DNA from: an uncultured Chloroflexota bacterium
GTDB lineage: Bacteria; Chloroflexota; UBA11872; UBA12225
DNA length: 63,623 nucleotides
NCBI GenBank assembly: GCA_902805635.1
Contig: CADCTC010000050.1
Location: 1-63,623 of the forward strand
Reading direction: 5' to 3'
The position numbers were made by a program, and so were the translations under genes. Under the pieces are notes generated by a model that saw only the letters and a list, made by a program, of their open reading frames with translations, ran no database searches and was not told the DNA's origin. Of the stretch, positions 44,286 to 52,769 are shown piece by piece; within the stretch, counting starts at the first letter, position 1; each line of letters opens with the position of its first letter.

Positions 44286-46223
44286 TTAGGGTGCCGTATG
44301 CGTGACCACTTCCGCCCGCTGCGACTGTCGTCCAGCACTTGCGTGATCGTGCGCGGCGTGCGCAGATGCGGGTGGCGCAATGGGCAGTGAGACCGTGAAG
44401 GTCGTCCCGTCGTCGGGGGTGCTATCGACCACAATGGCGCCGCCATGCTCCTGGGCTATAGCACGACAGATGAACAGCCCCAGGCCCATTCCCGCGAACT
44501 GGCGGTCATCCACGTTGCGCGCCCGGTGGAACCGGTTGAAGACATGGGGGAGATCTGCCGCCGGGATCCCAATGCCGTGGTCGCGCACGCTCAGGCACGC
44601 AGAGGCGTCCTGCGCCCAGACTCGCACCTCTATCGGACCGCCGTCCGGGCTGTATTTGATCGCGTTCTCCAGCAAGTTGTTGATCAGCTGCTGCACCCGC
44701 GTTCGGTCAAGCTGGCCCATGACGGGGCCGCTCGTGTCCAGCCGGCACGCGTGTCTCTCGGTGGTGTAGCGGCCACATGCCTCGGCCGTCAGCTGCGCCA
44801 GGTCCACTAGCTCGCGCGGCCCCACGATGCGGCCCTTCTCTGCGCGAGACGCGTCCAGGAGCTCCAGCACCAGCGAATTGAGCCGTCGAGTCTCGTGGAC
44901 CATGCGCTGGATTCCGGGCAGGTCGGCCGGCGCCTGCGGTTCGCGCTGCGCGCGGCGCTCCATCAACTGGGCTTGCGCCGTCAGCGTCGTCAGCGGCGTT
45001 TTCAGGTCATGTGCCGCCGACGAGAGGAAGTCATCACGCAGACGTGTCGCCTCCTCTCGTGCCCGCACCCGCGCGGCCTCGTCAATCAGCGCCCGGCTCT
45101 CCAGGACCACCGCCGCCTGGTCGGCCAGCAGCTGTACCAGCACCAGGTCGTCATCTGCGAACACGGGCGGCCGCGGGGCGTAGACGGTCAGCACCCCTAG
45201 CCGCTGGCTCCCGGCGGTGATCGGCGCCGCCAGTATTGCCCTGGCGCCGGCGGCAGCATACTGGTCAGCATTAGCTGGATCGGCGCGTGCGGCGTCGTCC
45301 GCATAGAGCGCCTGTTGCGATTCGAACGCGCGGCCGGCGACGAACTGGTCCGCCGCCGCCTCGATCCACTCCCCGCCGGCCTCGACTGGCGCATAACGCA
45401 GCACTCCCCTGTCGGCGTCCCATAGGCCCACCGTGCTACTGGGTGCGCCGGTGGCGGCCGCGGCGCCGTTCTGGATCTCGCGCAGGATGGCCTCGGTATC
45501 GGGCAGGCGGGGCAGCCGCGCCGCACGGGCCAGGAAGGCGCGTAGCTCAGGCTCCTGCCACGCACGCCGCAGCAGCCCCGGTGGTGCGAACCCCAAGGCG
45601 TATGCGACGCCGGACGCCAGTCCGCACACCCGCGATAGCACTGTCCACACGGCCTGCCACTGCGGCAAGATCACTCCCGGCAGCACGAGCGCGAGCACGA
45701 GGCCCAGGAACAACGAGCCCAACGCCACGGCCTGCATCCGCCGGCTGGTCACTCCACTTGTGCGCCGCGCCTCCAGGACGAACTTCACGGCGGCATACAG
45801 CTTGTACGCCACGAAGTACACCACCAGCGCAATCATTGGCGCAATGCGCCGCGGGTCGCCCGGCGGCCAGGTGGCCATGACCGCCAGGGCGAGCACAGAG
45901 AGCGCCAGTCCGACCTCGGCCGACCGCATTACCCAACGCGGCACGGTGGAGAAGTCGTCCACCAACCGTAGCAGGGTGTACGGCAGCGCCATCGCCAGGC
46001 TTCCGATGAGCACGCCCAGCAGCGGTGTCGACTCCACGTGCAGCGCCGCGCGTGCCCACTGCCCCGCGATGATCAGCGCGAGCGCGCCGAAGAAGATTGC
46101 AGTGTCCACATTGGCGCGCCTCGGTCGGCGCAGCGCCTGGACTCCCACATACAGGAAGACCAGGAAGTAGACCGCCTGGGTAAGGAACTGGAGCAGTGCG
46201 TCTGCTGTGAGGGTGGAGCTCAT
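44286..46223 (-). CDS. Membrane-bound GAF-domain sensor histidine kinase
   Basis: 645 residues from the ATG at 46223. The first about 220 residues have six or seven hydrophobic helices (LLQFLTQAVYFLVFLYVGVQ and following), giving a membrane sensor. A GAF domain spans about 260-400 (VGLWDADRGVLRY, AILAAPITAGSQRLGVLTVY). Then comes the HisKA dimerisation helix with the phosphoacceptor His in SSAAHDLKTPLTTL and the HATPase_c domain with N-box NNLLENAIKYSPDGG, G1 VRDHGIGIP and G2 GMGLGLFICRAI. The ligand is unknown. It is followed by the two receivers, forming a complete two-component set. Confidence 0.88.
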   Translation of the reverse strand: MSSTLTADALLQFLTQAVYFLVFLYVGVQALRRPRRANVDTAIFFGALALIIAGQWARAALHVESTPLLGVLIGSLAMALPYTLLRLVDDFSTVPRWVMRSAEVGLALSVLALAVMATWPPGDPRRIAPMIALVVYFVAYKLYAAVKFVLEARRTSGVTSRRMQAVALGSLFLGLVLALVLPGVILPQWQAVWTVLSRVCGLASGVAYALGFAPPGLLRRAWQEPELRAFLARAARLPRLPDTEAILREIQNGAAAATGAPSSTVGLWDADRGVLRYAPVEAGGEWIEAAADQFVAGRAFESQQALYADDAARADPANADQYAAAGARAILAAPITAGSQRLGVLTVYAPRPPVFADDDLVLVQLLADQAAVVLESRALIDEAARVRAREEATRLRDDFLSSAAHDLKTPLTTLTAQAQLMERRAQREPQAPADLPGIQRMVHETRRLNSLVLELLDASRAEKGRIVGPRELVDLAQLTAEACGRYTTERHACRLDTSGPVMGQLDRTRVQQLINNLLENAIKYSPDGGPIEVRVWAQDASACLSVRDHGIGIPAADLPHVFNRFHRARNVDDRQFAGMGLGLFICRAIAQEHGGAIVVDSTPDDGTTFTVSLPIAPPASAHAAHDHASAGRQSQRAEVVTHTAP

Positions 46224-46402
46224 CAGGCGCTGCCGCCGCGTGTCATCCGGGCGTACGCACACGCTCCGTCACGTCATCGTACGGCATGCGGCCCCTTCGT
46301 GGCTCAACAAGTCCGTGGCGCCCGCAATCACTGTGCGCAATGCGCGAATAGGCTCGCCGCCAACCCCCAAGAGCCGAGAGTACATGGCAGCGATCGCATG
46401 CC

Positions 46403-46418
46403 TGGCACGGTTCTTGGA
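46403..46418 (+). promoter_or_regulatory. Sigma-54-type (-24/-12) promoter candidate
   Basis: TGGCACG-GTTC-TTGGA matches the sigma-54 consensus TGGCACG-N4-TTGCA at all but one position, but the C of the most conserved -12 GC is a G. It lies 43 bases upstream of the ATG at 46461. rpoN is encoded in this window. The -12 mismatch makes this a weak candidate. Confidence 0.35.
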
Positions 46419-46460
46419 TTGCCGTACCCGTGAAGGCGCAATCGGTACGCCACCACAACG

Positions 46461-46853
46461 ATGATCACGATGGACAACGCGCGCGGCGAGCGTCACGTAC
46501 AGCTCCGAGAATATCGCAGCGCCTGGGAGTATTGGCGCGACCTGCAGCAGCACGTCTTGGAGGGGTGGGCTATCGAGAGCACGATTACGCGTTCGCCGGC
46601 GCGTGACTGGCTGCACTACGTCAGCCTCGGTCTGGCCGCGCGGCTGCGTGGACCGGAGCGACTGGTTACGTACGTCCGCGACGCAGCTACGGGGAGTGCA
46701 CCGCAGGTTGCCACCGCAGCCGCAGCCACGCCAGCACTGTTGCCCGGCCTGCCGATGCCATCACCTGTACCGGCGTTGGCCAGCGTGGCCAGGGCCGCGA
46801 GCAAGGCCATTGGTATGCCTGTGGCAGGGGTCGACGTTGTCACGGGCGGGTAG
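46461..46853 (+). CDS. Hypothetical protein
   Basis: 130 residues (an ATG at 46470 is an alternative). The N-terminal half has charged and aromatic helices (REYRSAWEYWRDLQQHVLEG, RSPARDWLHYVSLGLAARL); the second half is Ala/Pro/Val rich. No family is recognised. It is divergent from the histidine kinase and is followed by a strong hairpin. A sigma-54-like element lies upstream. Confidence 0.6.
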   Translation: MITMDNARGERHVQLREYRSAWEYWRDLQQHVLEGWAIESTITRSPARDWLHYVSLGLAARLRGPERLVTYVRDAATGSAPQVATAAAATPALLPGLPMPSPVPALASVARAASKAIGMPVAGVDVVTGG

Positions 46854-46885
46854 CGGCCCTGTCGTCTCCACTGTCGCTGGTCGCT

Positions 46886-46916
46886 CCCTAGCCGTGGCCT
46901 TAATCCACGGCTAGGG
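46886..46916. terminator. Bidirectional terminator
   Basis: CCCTAGCCGTGG / CCACGGCTAGGG, a perfect 12-base stem with a CCTTAAT loop, between the hypothetical protein and the convergent small hydrophilic protein. Confidence 0.75.
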
Positions 46917-46927
46917 ACCTCGGGAAG

Positions 46928-47110
46928 TTACTTCTTCTCGTTCTCCTTCGCCTTCTGCTCCACGATGCGTGTACCGGCCGGAGAGCCAGTCGTGCTCGTG
47001 TCGCTCGACATATCCTTATCGCCATACTGGTGATCGCCTGTATTCGTCGTGACGTTCCGCGTGTCCCCGCTCGCGCCGTGGACCTTTGGTTCTGGTGCGC
47101 CTCGCGCCAT
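46928..47110 (-). CDS. Small hydrophilic protein
   Basis: 60 residues from the ATG at 47110 with AAGGAG seven bases before it, the best support for the start. The sequence is Gly/Ser/Thr/Asp rich without hydrophobic segments (NTGDHQYGDKDMSSDTST) and ends KAKENEKK. It looks disordered, as do many stress-related small proteins. I do not recognise the family. The good ribosome site and terminator argue that it is real. Confidence 0.6.
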   Translation of the reverse strand: MARGAPEPKVHGASGDTRNVTTNTGDHQYGDKDMSSDTSTTGSPAGTRIVEQKAKENEKK

Positions 47111-47257
47111 GTATCGACTCCTTCTTGTGACTGGCTCCGCGTCCGTCCGCTCCAAGCACGAGCTCGTGGGCCATCTTGCGGGGCTGCCGATGGCGTGGGC
47201 AAGCTACATGCCACCCCGCTATCACTCGCATTGGTGTAGCCTAACGGTGAGACTTGC

Positions 47258-48175
47258 GTGTCCCACCCGCCTGAACGCCGCCAGGAGCGTCAGCCCCCGC
47301 CGTCTGGCGAGGGAGTGGAGTCTGCTTCTCCTGCCCCACCCGCCATGCGCGAGGCGCCTGCCGTGGCTGCCCCGCCAGGAACCCGTGATCACCTGCGGAC
47401 CGAGGGCGGCTTCGCCGGCCGTGCCATGGCGTTCGTTCTGGACCGAATTGACGACGCCGACGAAGTCGCCGCGTATGACCGCGCGCGCCGGCTGCGCAAA
47501 GAGCACCCCGACTGGACGGTAGCGCAGCTGGTCGAGCAGCTCGTCAAGCGCAAGGTACAACAGACCGCCGCCGTCGGCGCCGCCGCCGCAGGGTCGGGCT
47601 TGGTGCCCGGTATCGGCACTATCGCCGCGCTCACCGTCGGGACCTTAGCGGACCTGAGCGCCACCATCCGGTTGCAAACTGAGCTCGTGCTGGAGATCGC
47701 CGCTGCCCACGAGCGCACGCTCTCGCCGGAGGAGAAACAGCGTGCCGTCTTGCTCGTCGCCGGCCTCACAGCCGGCGGCAACCGGCTCGTCGCTCGCGGA
47801 GGAGCGCGTCTCTCTCTGCAGCTCACCGAGCGCTTCGCGCAGCGTTGGCTGGCGCGTGCCGTGCCCTTCGCTGGCGTCGCCGCCGCGGCTGGTATGAACG
47901 CGCTCTCCACTTATCTCATCGGCAGACGCGCAGACGCCTACTTTGCCGGCGGACCGGAGGCGCTTGGTTCCTGGCAAGACAGCCTAAGAACCATCAGCGG
48001 CGTGGACGAGCGCGTGCTCACGAGTTGGCTTGCGGACAGCACCTGGCGCTCCCCCGGTGCTGCACGGGCACGCTCGGCACTGGCCGGCGTCGCACGCGGT
48101 GCGCGTGCGCGGGTCACTGCTGGCGGAACGCGCGCCCGCAGCCTCTTTCCGGGGCAAAAGAAATCACAACCGTGA
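47258..48175 (+). CDS. EcsC-like protein
   Basis: 305 residues starting at a GTG. After a Pro-rich disordered N-terminus, residues 50-250 contain DADEVAAYDRARRLRKEHPDW, QLVKRKVQQTAAVGAAAAGS and GLVPGIGTIAALTVGTLADL, ALRLQTELVLEIAAAHE, a hydrophobic Gly-rich helix pair reminiscent of the EcsC/DUF697 families, whose function is poorly known (EcsC is linked to the Ecs transporter in Bacillus). The last 60 residues are Arg/Ala rich. It ends in GTGA, overlapping the start of the methyltransferase gene, so the two are translated together. Confidence 0.55.
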   Translation: MSHPPERRQERQPPPSGEGVESASPAPPAMREAPAVAAPPGTRDHLRTEGGFAGRAMAFVLDRIDDADEVAAYDRARRLRKEHPDWTVAQLVEQLVKRKVQQTAAVGAAAAGSGLVPGIGTIAALTVGTLADLSATIRLQTELVLEIAAAHERTLSPEEKQRAVLLVAGLTAGGNRLVARGGARLSLQLTERFAQRWLARAVPFAGVAAAAGMNALSTYLIGRRADAYFAGGPEALGSWQDSLRTISGVDERVLTSWLADSTWRSPGAARARSALAGVARGARARVTAGGTRARSLFPGQKKSQP

Positions 48176-49236
48176 CGCGCTACCTCGCCACCGTCCTTGC
48201 GGGACTCGAAGGAGTCGCCGCCGGTGAGCTCGGCACAAAGGTCGCTTCGGCGCGCATCGCGGAACGGCACCGTGGACGTTTCATCTTTGAAGTTGACGCT
48301 CTCCCCACAGACCTGCTGGCGCTGCGCACCATAGACAACCTGTTTGCCTTCCTGGGCACGATAGAAGCAGGGCCGCACCGCACCCACCTGCCCGCACTTG
48401 GTCGCGCCGCCGCTTCAATGGTCGGGGCGGACCTGCCTGCGGTCGTGCGGCGCTTCGCCGTGGCCGAGATGCATAGAGATCCGAAGGCTCAGGCGGTAAC
48501 GCTGTGGACGAACGCGAGCCGTGTCGGGAAGCAGACCTATTCGCGCTTCGAGGCGGCGCATGCTGTCACAGAAGCGGTAGTACGCCGCCATCCAACGTGG
48601 CGCCTGGGCACGGCAGATGAGCACACCGTCGAGCTGCGGCTGGACGTGGAGGGCACCCAGGCGACGCTCAGCGCGCGACTGACGGCGCCGGAGTTCCGCT
48701 TCCGAGGAGCGGCGCGCGGGTTCTCTCCCGCCGCCCTGCGACCGCCCGTGGCGCACGCGCTGGTATGGCTTTCGGGTCCTGAGGCCGGCGACGTATTCCT
48801 CGACCCCTTCTGCGGCTCCGGCACAATCCTCGCCGAGCGTGCCGCGTACCCCGCCCGTGCGCTGCTGGGCAGCGATGCGTCGGCGGAGGCGCTGGCAATC
48901 GCGCGCAGAAATCTTCCCATGGACGATGACCGCGTGCGCCTGGAACGGTGGGATGCCCGCCGGCTGCCGCTCGACTCCGGCTCGGTCACCGCTCTGGTGA
49001 GCAACCTGCCGTTTGGGCAGCAGGTGCTCTCGCTGGTTGAGCTGCCGGCGCTCTACCTCGCCTTCACGCACGAGGTGCAGCGCCTGCTCGCTCCCGGCGG
49101 GCAGAGCATCGTGCTGACCGACCAAGTAGACACCCTGCTTGCGGCCGTCGAGAAGACCCGCCTCCAGGCAACACGCGTGCTGACCCTCAGTCTGAAGGGC
49201 CTCCATCCGGAGGCGCTTCGCCTGACCCTGCCGTAA
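48172..49236 (+). CDS. THUMP/UPF0020-type RNA methyltransferase-like protein
   Basis: 354 residues from the GTG at 48172, overlapping the EcsC-like stop by four bases. MTRYLATVLAGLEGVAAGEL begins a THUMP-like region (1-175), which has the family helices GRAAASMV and FEAAHAVTEAVV; the methyltransferase domain has VFLDPFCGSGTILAERAAY (motif I), LLGSDASAEALAIARRNL and SNLPFGQQVLS at the motif IV position. Relatives carry NPPYG or DPPYG there, so a changed or lost base specificity is possible. It shares this SNLPFG with the protein at 14702. COG0116 relatives methylate guanosine or cytidine in rRNA or tRNA. The 3' end overlaps the convergent secreted protein by 50 bases. Confidence 0.72.
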   Translation: MTRYLATVLAGLEGVAAGELGTKVASARIAERHRGRFIFEVDALPTDLLALRTIDNLFAFLGTIEAGPHRTHLPALGRAAASMVGADLPAVVRRFAVAEMHRDPKAQAVTLWTNASRVGKQTYSRFEAAHAVTEAVVRRHPTWRLGTADEHTVELRLDVEGTQATLSARLTAPEFRFRGAARGFSPAALRPPVAHALVWLSGPEAGDVFLDPFCGSGTILAERAAYPARALLGSDASAEALAIARRNLPMDDDRVRLERWDARRLPLDSGSVTALVSNLPFGQQVLSLVELPALYLAFTHEVQRLLAPGGQSIVLTDQVDTLLAAVEKTRLQATRVLTLSLKGLHPEALRLTLP

Positions 49237-50659
49237 GAGACACCGCAGGCGCCGCAGGCCCCGCCGAGAGCGCCGGGGTCAATGGCACGGGACCGGCAGC
49301 GTAGTACCGCTGCGCCGCCAGGCGCAGATAGCCGCCGTCGTCGTCGGGGTGCACGCTCTCCCGCTCCGCACAGACCTGCCCGCTGCTCACCCCATCGCGC
49401 GTGCACACTGGTTGTGGGTTCGTCACTCCGTCCTTCTTGTCGTCGGTGTTAGTCGTGCTGCCGCCGTTTCCCCGGCCGAACAGCAGCCCGACGATGCCCA
49501 CGGCGCGCAACTCGTCGATGTGCTCCAGGAAGTATTCGGCACGGTTGTCCTGGTAGTGCCCGTCCGTGTTGTCCATGGTGCGGAAGACTTGATTGCCCAA
49601 CGGCACCTGCCAGACGAGCATGGGCTTGCCAGTGACTCGGTTGATCGCCCCTACGTGCTGCTCCCTTCGGTGAAAGTTCGGTAGGGTGACGTTCAGGCGG
49701 TCCCACCAGCGGCTGCGGTCGCGCAACACCAGGGCGTAGAACCCGGCGTCACGATCGAGCACGTCATTGAACACCAGGTCGTACGTAGACAGCCCGGCCG
49801 GTGCCCCCTCCACGACCGCGGCGCCGCTCATGCGAGTGAACTGTCCGGTCTCCTCGCCCAGCCGGACGACATCCAGGCGCGCATCGCTGCTTGACCCAAC
49901 ATCCATGCCGGTGGCCCACGAGCTCACGTGGACCGCCAGCAGAACGTTGGGAGCGTAGCGGTCCCGCAGCCGCAGCAGCGCCCAGTTGAACCCCTGGTAT
50001 GTGTCGGGCAGCCCATGCGCCGCCGGGTGCCCCGACCGCGCCACCGCCGCCCGAACGAACGCCGGCGAGTTGCCGGTGCCCGTGCAAAACCCGTAGCAGC
50101 GCGCGGGGTTGCGTGCCGCCTGCATCGCGTAGCCGGAGAGGTCAGGCTCCACGTGCACGATCGCCGGCCGGCCAAACCCGGCGATGCCATCGTGGGTCTC
50201 AGTGCCGAGCCGCTTCATGAGCAGCTCGAAGTCCGCGAAGTACCGCTCCATGACCGCCGGGTCGTTCAGGTGCGCCAGGTCTCGCTGCGCCTCGCCGCAG
50301 GCGCCACACTGGCCGTTGCTCTGCAGCAGCATGTAGTACGGGAAGACCGGAATCGCTCCCAGAGCGGCTGCTCCTTGCGCGTACGATGTGACGAACCGCC
50401 CGGCAGTGTTCCACGTGGCCCAGCCATTGCCGGTGTTCACGCCACCCGCCAGGTACTGGTAGGCGTAGGCCCACGGCACGCCGGCCTCCGGCATCCAGCC
50501 ATACAACCCGGACTGATCAGGGTGCGCCGCCAGCCCGAGCCCAAAGTGGGCAGGCAGTCCGGGAGGCGGCGACACGGCAGGTGATGTGCCTTGTGCCGAG
50601 GCGCCCGCCGGCAGTAGCAGCAGGGACAGAAGCCCCACGATGGCGCAGAGTCGTGTCAT
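49187..50659 (-). CDS. Secreted protein, glycoside hydrolase-like TIM-barrel appearance
   Basis: 490 residues with a clear signal peptide (LCAIVGLLSLLLLPAGASAQ). The mature part has a repeated aromatic/His pattern and stretches like FGLGLAAHPDQSGLYGWMPE, FPYYMLLQSNGQCGACGEAQ, GRPAIVHVEPDLSGYAM, NVLLAVHVSSWATGMD and GKPMLVWQVPLGNQVF, consistent with a (beta/alpha)8 barrel glycosidase in which the Glu of HVEPDL and another acidic residue would be catalytic. I recognise no exact family. A CGAC may hold a disulfide. It is the last gene of the sigma-54 operon-like run, 35 bases after the SDR gene. Confidence 0.6.
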   Translation of the reverse strand: MTRLCAIVGLLSLLLLPAGASAQGTSPAVSPPPGLPAHFGLGLAAHPDQSGLYGWMPEAGVPWAYAYQYLAGGVNTGNGWATWNTAGRFVTSYAQGAAALGAIPVFPYYMLLQSNGQCGACGEAQRDLAHLNDPAVMERYFADFELLMKRLGTETHDGIAGFGRPAIVHVEPDLSGYAMQAARNPARCYGFCTGTGNSPAFVRAAVARSGHPAAHGLPDTYQGFNWALLRLRDRYAPNVLLAVHVSSWATGMDVGSSSDARLDVVRLGEETGQFTRMSGAAVVEGAPAGLSTYDLVFNDVLDRDAGFYALVLRDRSRWWDRLNVTLPNFHRREQHVGAINRVTGKPMLVWQVPLGNQVFRTMDNTDGHYQDNRAEYFLEHIDELRAVGIVGLLFGRGNGGSTTNTDDKKDGVTNPQPVCTRDGVSSGQVCAERESVHPDDDGGYLRLAAQRYYAAGPVPLTPALSAGPAAPAVSLTAGSGEAPPDGGPSD

Positions 50660-50694
50660 CCGCGTATTTAACGGCGTGACACTGCCGGAGTGAC

Positions 50695-51504
50695 TTACGT
50701 GTAGTTCGACACCTGGCCAACCGGGTTCGGCCAGGGGCTGCCGGCCGTGAAGCCGCCGTCCACGGGAAACGTCTGCCCCGTGCAGTAGTCGGACACCGGG
50801 CTAGCCAGGTACAGCGCCAGCCCGGCGATGTCTTCCGGTACGCCGTAGTGGCCCTGCGGCACGTGCTCTTCCACCCACTGGCGGCGCGACACCGCCATAC
50901 CCGCCGTCAGCGGCGTGTCGATCCATCCGGGTGCGATGGCGTTCACCCGCACCCCTAACGGCGCCCACTCTATCGCCTGCATCTTCGTCAGGTTCACGAT
51001 GGCGCTCTTCGTCGCGCCGTAGACCGAGCTGCCGTCGAACCCGCGATAGCTGGTCATGCTGGCGATGTTGATCACCTTGCCCCAACTGGCTTCGCGCGCC
51101 AGGAGCCGCCGCACAAACGCCTGAGACGCGAAGTAGACGCTGCGCAGGTTGACGGCGAAGACCCGATCGTACTCCTCCAGCGTCACATCCAGGATCTGCT
51201 TGCGCAGCGTGGTCCCGGCCACATTGGCGAGGATGTCCGGCTCGCCCAGCTGGTCGACCGTCTGCGTCAGCATGCGCTCCAGCTGGGCCATGTCGGCCAC
51301 GTCGGTCTGCACTACCGCCACGCGCCGCCCCGCCTCGCGCACGCGCTCCGCCACGCGCCCCAGGTCATCCGTGTTGCGCGCCGCGATCGCCACGTCGGCG
51401 CCGGCCTGCGCAAACGCCACCGCCACGCCCTCGCCAATGCCATGGCTCGCGCCCGTCACCAGCGCCACCTTGCCGTCCAGCCGGTAGTTGTCCAGGATTG
51501 TCAT
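50695..51504 (-). CDS. SDR-family NAD(P)-dependent oxidoreductase
   Basis: 269 residues. The nucleotide loop TGASHGIGEG, AIAARNTDD after beta-2 (favouring NADP), NVAGTTLR, catalytic Ser in NIASMTSYRGF, YGATKSAIVNL with the catalytic Tyr and Lys, and APGWIDTPL are all present, followed by the end QTFPVDGGFTAGSPWPNP. It resembles 3-ketoacyl-ACP reductase/gluconate-5-dehydrogenase-type enzymes. It starts within the stop codon of the argininosuccinate synthase-like gene (ATGA overlap), so the two are co-translated. Confidence 0.9.
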   Translation of the reverse strand: MTILDNYRLDGKVALVTGASHGIGEGVAVAFAQAGADVAIAARNTDDLGRVAERVREAGRRVAVVQTDVADMAQLERMLTQTVDQLGEPDILANVAGTTLRKQILDVTLEEYDRVFAVNLRSVYFASQAFVRRLLAREASWGKVINIASMTSYRGFDGSSVYGATKSAIVNLTKMQAIEWAPLGVRVNAIAPGWIDTPLTAGMAVSRRQWVEEHVPQGHYGVPEDIAGLALYLASPVSDYCTGQTFPVDGGFTAGSPWPNPVGQVSNYT

Positions 51505-52745
51505 CGCTTCAGCTCTCCAAACATGCGGTGCGCGTAGTTGCGCGCCGGCACTCCCAATACGCGCAGGAACCCCTCGGCGTCCGCGTGGTCGAAGCTGCCC
51601 GCCCGCTCCATCGAAGAATCGTCCGCCGCGTACAGGCCGCCCTCCGCCCCGGTGGCGCCTTGGAACACCACGTTGCCCTTGTAAAGGCGCAGCTTCACTG
51701 TGCCATCTACCAGGCTCGCGTAACGGTCAAGCGCGTCTAACGCTGCCGTGGTCGCCAGGTCGTACCAGTACCCCTGGTAGACCTGCACCGCCACAAAGCG
51801 CGAGAGGTGCTCGAACAGCTCGCGCGCCCGTCGATCCAGGTAGAGCTGCAGCAGGAACTCGTACGACTGCCCTAGCAGCTCCATACCCGGCGCTTCGTAC
51901 ACGCCCCTCGACTTGATGCCCACGAAGCGGTTCTCCACCACGTGCCGCCCAATGCCTATCCCGTGTTCGCCTCCCACGGCGTTCGCGGCCCGGAACACAT
52001 CGTCAAGCGATTGCTCCACGCCGTCGAATGCCACCGGCCGGCCGGCGCGCCACGTGACCGACACCTCTACCGGTGCATCGGGCGCGTCCCACGCCCACAC
52101 GCCCATCTCCGGGGTGATCAGCGTCGCACCCGTTTCTAAATCTTCGAGCTGCCCCGCCTCGTGAGTCAGCCCCAACATGTTGGCATCGGTGGAGTAGATC
52201 TTCTCCAGCGAGGCGCGGATCGGCAGGTTGTACGCCGCGGCGTACTCCACCATTTCTTTCCGGCCGCCAAAGGTGTCCAGCATGGCCGGGTCGCGCCACG
52301 GCGCGTAGACCTCCATCTGTGGCGCCAGCATGTTCGTCGCCAGCTGAAAACGAACTTGATCATTCCCACGGCCGGTCGCGCCGTGGAACAGGATGTCGAT
52401 CCCCTGCGCCCGCAGCGTCTCGATGGCGAGCCGCGTGGTGACGTACCGCGCGATGCCGGTGGTGTTCCAGTAGCCGCCTTCGTAGCGGGCCTGCGCCTGG
52501 ATCACTTTCAGTCCGGCTTCCGCCAGCGCCTCCTTGCCGTCCAGCACCACCGCGGAGGCGGCGCCGCACGCCAGCATACGCTGACGCACCACGTCCAGGT
52601 CCGGCTCGTCCGGCTGACCCAGGTCCAGCGTGATGCAGTGCGGCTCCGCCCCCTGCGCCCGCAGCCAGTGGGTGATAGTAGTGCTATCGAGCCCGCCCGA
52701 CACGAGCCCGCCGATCTTCTTGCCCTTGAGGTCCTCTACCCGCAT
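51501..52745 (-). CDS. Divergent argininosuccinate synthase-family protein
   Basis: 414 residues. SGGLDST at 16-22 is the PP-loop; ArgG normally has AYSGGLDTS. The strongly conserved ArgG parts remain: DLGQPDEPDLD, GATGRGNDQVRFQL, YAPWRDP, GRKEMVEYA, YSTDANMLGLTHE and ENRFVGIKSRGVYEAPG, which form the citrulline/aspartate site. The pairing suggests ATP-dependent ligation of aspartate to a ureido or amide group, but the substrate may differ from citrulline. No argH, argF or argJ is nearby; it is coupled to an SDR and follows rpoN by 24 bases. It could be a specialised ligase in a biosynthetic or catabolic route. Confidence 0.75.
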   Translation of the reverse strand: MRVEDLKGKKIGGLVSGGLDSTTITHWLRAQGAEPHCITLDLGQPDEPDLDVVRQRMLACGAASAVVLDGKEALAEAGLKVIQAQARYEGGYWNTTGIARYVTTRLAIETLRAQGIDILFHGATGRGNDQVRFQLATNMLAPQMEVYAPWRDPAMLDTFGGRKEMVEYAAAYNLPIRASLEKIYSTDANMLGLTHEAGQLEDLETGATLITPEMGVWAWDAPDAPVEVSVTWRAGRPVAFDGVEQSLDDVFRAANAVGGEHGIGIGRHVVENRFVGIKSRGVYEAPGMELLGQSYEFLLQLYLDRRARELFEHLSRFVAVQVYQGYWYDLATTAALDALDRYASLVDGTVKLRLYKGNVVFQGATGAEGGLYAADDSSMERAGSFDHADAEGFLRVLGVPARNYAHRMFGELKR

Positions 52746-52769
52746 GTCAGGCAGAGGGTAGCGAACCCT

